In this document: piece after piece, positions 61,515-64,000 of the stretch
Position numbering within the stretch: position 1 is the stretch's first letter
How the letters are laid out: each line of letters begins with the position of its first letter
Source of the DNA: DATATJ01 sp963789075
Lineage (GTDB): Bacteria > Acidobacteriota > Vicinamibacteria > Vicinamibacterales > CAVVIG01
Direction: 5' to 3'
Length of the DNA stretch: 64,000 nt
Assembly (NCBI GenBank): GCA_963789075.1
Contig: CAWBJQ010000014.1
Coordinates: forward strand, 1,309,031 to 1,373,030
Made by a program: the position numbers and the translations under genes
The notes under the pieces: generated by a model
Told to the model about the DNA's origin: nothing
The model's input: only the letters and a program-made list of their open reading frames with translations
Databases searched by the model: none

Positions 61515-62102
61515 ATGGCTGACCAGACCTCCGATTACTACGAGATCCTTCAAATCAGCCCGAACGCCGAGCCGGAGACGATCCATCGCGTCTACCGCCT
61601 GCTGGCGCAACGCTTTCATCCCGACAACGCCGAAAGCGGCAACGACACCCGTTTTCGGCTGCTCAGCGATGCCTATCACGTCCTCAGCGATCCAGAGCAA
61701 CGCGCCAAATACGACGTGCTCCATGCCGGCCAGCGGCAGGAACGGTGGCGTCTGGTCTCCACAGGCGCCCAGGCGGAGAACGACTTTGGGACCGAGGAGC
61801 TCGTCCGCCTCACTGTTCTGGAGGTGCTCTACACGCGCCGGCGACTCGAGCCAGAGAATGTGGGCCTCTCCCCGCTCGATCTGGAGGCGCTGACCGGACG
61901 GGCGCGCGAGCATCTGGAGTTCACGCTCTGGTATTTGGGTCAAAAGAAATATGTGACCCGGACAGACAATTCGCTGCTGATGATTACTGCCGACGGCGTC
62001 GACTACGTCGAACGGAACTATCAAGAGAGCCAGCAGCGGCGTCGTCTGAACCCACGGCCGGAAGGCGAGACGAGAGTGCACGTATGGAGGCGCGTAGGAT
62101 AG
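61515..62102 (+). CDS. J-domain (DnaJ-like) protein
   Basis: 195 residues. N-terminal J domain: DYYEILQISPNAEPETIHRV, the HPD motif in AQRFHPDNAE, and LSDAYHVLSDPEQRAKYD. The second half (FGTEELVRLTVLEVLYTRRR, GLSPLDLEALTGRAREHLEF, KYVTRTDNSLLMITADGVDY) looks like a winged-helix domain of unknown role. It would stimulate an Hsp70 in the cytoplasm. ATG 61515 begins the J domain; the longer frame upstream has no support. Confidence 0.85.
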   Translation: MADQTSDYYEILQISPNAEPETIHRVYRLLAQRFHPDNAESGNDTRFRLLSDAYHVLSDPEQRAKYDVLHAGQRQERWRLVSTGAQAENDFGTEELVRLTVLEVLYTRRRLEPENVGLSPLDLEALTGRAREHLEFTLWYLGQKKYVTRTDNSLLMITADGVDYVERNYQESQQRRRLNPRPEGETRVHVWRRVG

Positions 62103-62301
62103 GCGTTGATCCGCGCCCAATTGACGAGAGCGGATCGACACTCCGGCATACGTGCGCTCCGAAGCTCAATCGTGTCCTCTGAAGTGGTCGGACGCCGCGT
62201 CCGTCGATAGGTAAACCTGCGTTTTTACTCAAAGATTTGTGGGTCGATCGGTTGTGTGGGCTTGGCATCCGTCTCGCTCTCTGTGGACCCAGGAGGCCGA
62301 C

Positions 62302-62685
62302 ATGTTGACACGTTACTCTCGCCTGGCGGGTCTGACGCTCCTCTTCGGCACACTGCTCACACCGGCGGCGCACGCGGACACGCGCATTGCCGTCCACATC
62401 GGCGTACCGGTTCGGGCAGTGGTGGCGCCGGTCGCCGTCGCGCCAGCGCCGTACGGAGGGTTCATCTGGCAACCGGGCTACTACGTGCGGACCGGTTACG
62501 GCCGTCGCTGGGTGCCCGGCGCATGGATCCGTCCGGCCTACCGCTACGGGCGCCCCGGTTGGGGATACGAGCGTCGAGGATATGAGCGGCGCGATTGGGA
62601 TCGTGATGCGGTCGTGATCGCGATCGGCGCTGGGACGGCAATCGGTCGCGCGAACGTGAGTGGCGGCGCTGATCGCACGCGCTGA
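62302..62685 (+). CDS. Small exported Gly/Tyr/Arg-rich protein
   Basis: 127 residues. Signal peptide (LAGLTLLFGTLLTPAAHA), a short IAVHIGVPVRAVVAPVAVAP strand, then a YG/RW-rich tract (WQPGYYVRTGYGRRWVPGAW, YRYGRPGWGYERRGYER). It belongs to the loose group of YXWGXW-like envelope proteins with W-PG-Y/W repeats. ATG 62302 follows caggagg. A related protein starts at 63717. Function unknown. Confidence 0.7.
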   Translation: MLTRYSRLAGLTLLFGTLLTPAAHADTRIAVHIGVPVRAVVAPVAVAPAPYGGFIWQPGYYVRTGYGRRWVPGAWIRPAYRYGRPGWGYERRGYERRDWDRDAVVIAIGAGTAIGRANVSGGADRTR

Positions 62686-62704
62686 GGATGGACGCACTGA
62701 CGTA

Positions 62705-62732
62705 GAGCGCCGACGCAGAATCGTCGGCGCTC
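62705..62732 (+). terminator. Stem-loop terminator
   Basis: gagcgccgacg and cgtcggcgctc form a perfect 11-bp stem with loop cagaat, 20 bases after the stop of the preceding gene, followed by gccttccactttc. Confidence 0.65.
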
Positions 62733-62921
62733 GCCTTCCACTTTCGCCCTGCAGATTTCGCCTTCCTCTGACTCCGAACGCTTGACCAGCTGCTCTTCGA
62801 CGCGCCGGCGATTGCACGGTTTTTGGACCGGACGACCGCTTTGGCCTGATGTCGCGGACGAGTCGCGGCTACAATGGTCGCCCTTCAGGTCGGGCATCAC
62901 AGTTTCGGAGGAAGGTTCCAA

Positions 62922-63564
62922 ATGCGTCGAACCGGGCGAGTGCTGCGGACTGTAATGGCGGCAAGTGTGATCCTGATCACGGCCGCGCCCGCATGGGCCG
63001 ACAGCATGACGTGGGAAATGGATGGCGCGATTACCAGCGTCTCGGGTGTGTTTACGAGCTTCCTGACCGTCGGCATGCCGGTGACGCTGGACTTGTTCGG
63101 TGATCCCGCCCAAGTCGGCTTCGCGAACTGTCCCCCCGGATCTCCGTCTGACCGATTTCACCGTTGGAGCCGAGTTACGTGCCGGCAGCCTGGCGTATCG
63201 CGGGAGCGGCCTCATTGAGCGCAACAACGAGGAAGGGGCGTGCGGACTCCTCGGACCGCATCTCGACTTGCAGTCGTTTTTCTGGACGTTCGACGGCACG
63301 CCGCCGGATCAATCGGTGTTTGCCCTTGAACAGGTCTACGCGTTCATGACGCCGTACTCCACGCTCCCCACGACATTGGGAGAGCAGCTCGATTCCGTGA
63401 ACGCCATCAACGGCGGGGCCACTGGTCTCTTCCCGGGCGCGTTTACGTTCTCTGGCCCACTCGCGCCGGTACCGGAGCCAGCGACGGGCGCGATCTTCGC
63501 GACGGGCGTCATCGTGCTCGCGCGTCTCCGGAAGGGTCGCCGCCGGCAGACGACAACTTCGTAA
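62922..63564 (+). CDS. PEP-CTERM sorting-domain protein, frameshifted
   Basis: About 213 residues. Signal peptide (VMAASVILITAAPAWA), a beta-rich body (WEMDGAITSVSGVFTSFLTV, DLRLTDFTVGAELRAGSLAY, LIERNNEEGACGLLG), and the tail VPEPATGAIFATGVIVLARL then RKGRRR, a typical PEP-CTERM signal processed by an exosortase. One extra C in a six-C run (about 63131) shifts the frame. ATG 62922 follows ggaggaagg. The exosortase operon lies 12 kb away. Confidence 0.8.
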
Positions 63565-63716
63565 TTCACAAAATCAGAAACCGAGGTCCGCTTCCGGGCC
63601 ACGTTGCATTCCAGCCAAGGCCGGCAACTAATCGTCCTCGTGGGTGGACACAACTCCGAAAAGCTCATGTGCGATAAGGATGTACGCTGGCTACCAATTG
63701 CACTTCACAAGTCGTG

Positions 63717-64000
63717 ATGAAAACACTTCTTCAGACACTTGCCATCTCAGTATTGCTTCTTGCCCCAGCGTCGGTGGCCCAGGCACAGATCTCCTTTGAC
63801 GTCCACATCGGTCCTCCGCCGGCGCCGCGGGTGTACCGCGTGCCGCCGCCACCGGGCCCCGACCATGAGTGGGTCGAGGGCTACTGGTATCCGCAGGGAT
63901 CGCACTACGCATGGCACAACGGGTACTGGACGCGGCCGCCGTATGAAGGCGCGTACTGGGTCGCGCCGTACCACAATGGTGGACAGTATTTCGCCGGTCA
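63717..64000 (+). CDS. YXWGXW-repeat-like exported protein, 3' end outside the window
   Basis: Starts at ATG 63717: signal peptide MKTLLQTLAISVLLLAPASV, then ISFDVHIGPPPAPRVYRVPP and HEWVEGYWYPQGSHYAWHNG, WTRPPYEGAYWVAPYHNG. The repeated W-x-G-Y-W pattern is that of YXWGXW-type envelope proteins. The frame is open to the last base of the window. Function unknown; similar in style to the gene at 62302. Confidence 0.75.
   Translation, partial: MKTLLQTLAISVLLLAPASVAQAQISFDVHIGPPPAPRVYRVPPPPGPDHEWVEGYWYPQGSHYAWHNGYWTRPPYEGAYWVAPYHNGGQYFAG

Noticed and set aside
1..64000. Prophage, insertion sequence or integrase
   Set aside because: No transposase, recombinase, capsid or terminase motif was seen on either strand. 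Mobility signals are limited to repeats and tRNA-linked remnants.

Overview
The window is high-GC bacterial DNA that most resembles an Acidobacteriota genome of the Vicinamibacteria type. The evidence is the gene families present. These are an ADOP 'duplicated orphan permease' (39522-41951), a VWFA-related acidobacterial protein (57943-58941), a cytochrome-DUF1549-DUF1553 gene followed by a DUF1501 gene (13987-18577), a carboxypeptidase-regulatory TonB-type receptor (4483-6929), a sortilin-like Asp-box protein (21189-24342), many exported peptidases and many small c-type cytochromes. No ribosomal RNA, transposase, phage gene or CRISPR array was seen. This reads as chromosome with a large exported-protein repertoire.

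Layout. 0-13 kb: a small secreted protein, cyclophilin, a DinB protein, an S9 peptidase, a nested inverted-repeat element, a TonB receptor, an S10 peptidase, a membrane glycosyltransferase-like protein, DedA, the tail of an S8 peptidase and a GNAT. 13-25 kb: a beta-propeller protein, the DUF1549/DUF1553-DUF1501 pair, YceI-MarR, a CotH-like protein, the Asp-box protein and a metallo-beta-lactamase fold protein. 25.5-28.2 kb: a tRNA-Met-like sequence and a patch of small, partly damaged genes (VOC, P460, NTF2-like, DUF983). 28-36.8 kb: cytochromes, FKBP, a Tat-exported DsrE-like protein, class C beta-lactamase, M20 peptidase, DUF4159, a PLD-like protein and bactofilin. 36.8-43.2 kb: a two-component system, a 41-residue membrane peptide, an EfpL/YeiP-type factor, ADOP and an Hsp70-like protein. 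43.2-45.4 kb: ArsR-SulP with a palindromic operator. 46.4-52 kb: an overlapping operon SpeD-like > tandem exosortase > glycosyltransferase-like > methyltransferase, divergent from an IPTL-CTERM ice-binding protein. 52-64 kb: a phosphoesterase, a di-haem peroxidase, tRNA-Glu, decayed DUF433/DUF5615 modules, the VWFA protein, a chimeric GNAT, a cytochrome, a DnaJ protein, a PEP-CTERM protein and the start of a YXWGXW-like protein.

The two most interesting observations are these. First, two 39-bp boxes with identical geometry (four TGAA/TTCA half-sites exactly 11 bp apart) lie at 38541-38579 and 39461-39499. Each sits 12 bp before a -10-like hexamer. They link the two-component system, the small membrane peptide and the ADOP permease into a probable regulon, and the kinase has almost no extracytoplasmic domain. 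Second, one protein at about 49.2-50.7 kb carries two successive exosortase-like Cys/Arg/His sets. It lies in a coupled operon beside a substrate-type IPTL-CTERM protein.

A caveat applies everywhere. At least fifteen genes are broken by single-base shifts, mostly extra bases and some in homopolymers. This looks more like insertion-type sequence error than mass pseudogenisation, so I give reconstructed gene spans and state where the frame breaks. A second general feature is a TANNNT-like -10 hexamer 6-9 bp before the start codon of several genes, which suggests leaderless mRNAs.
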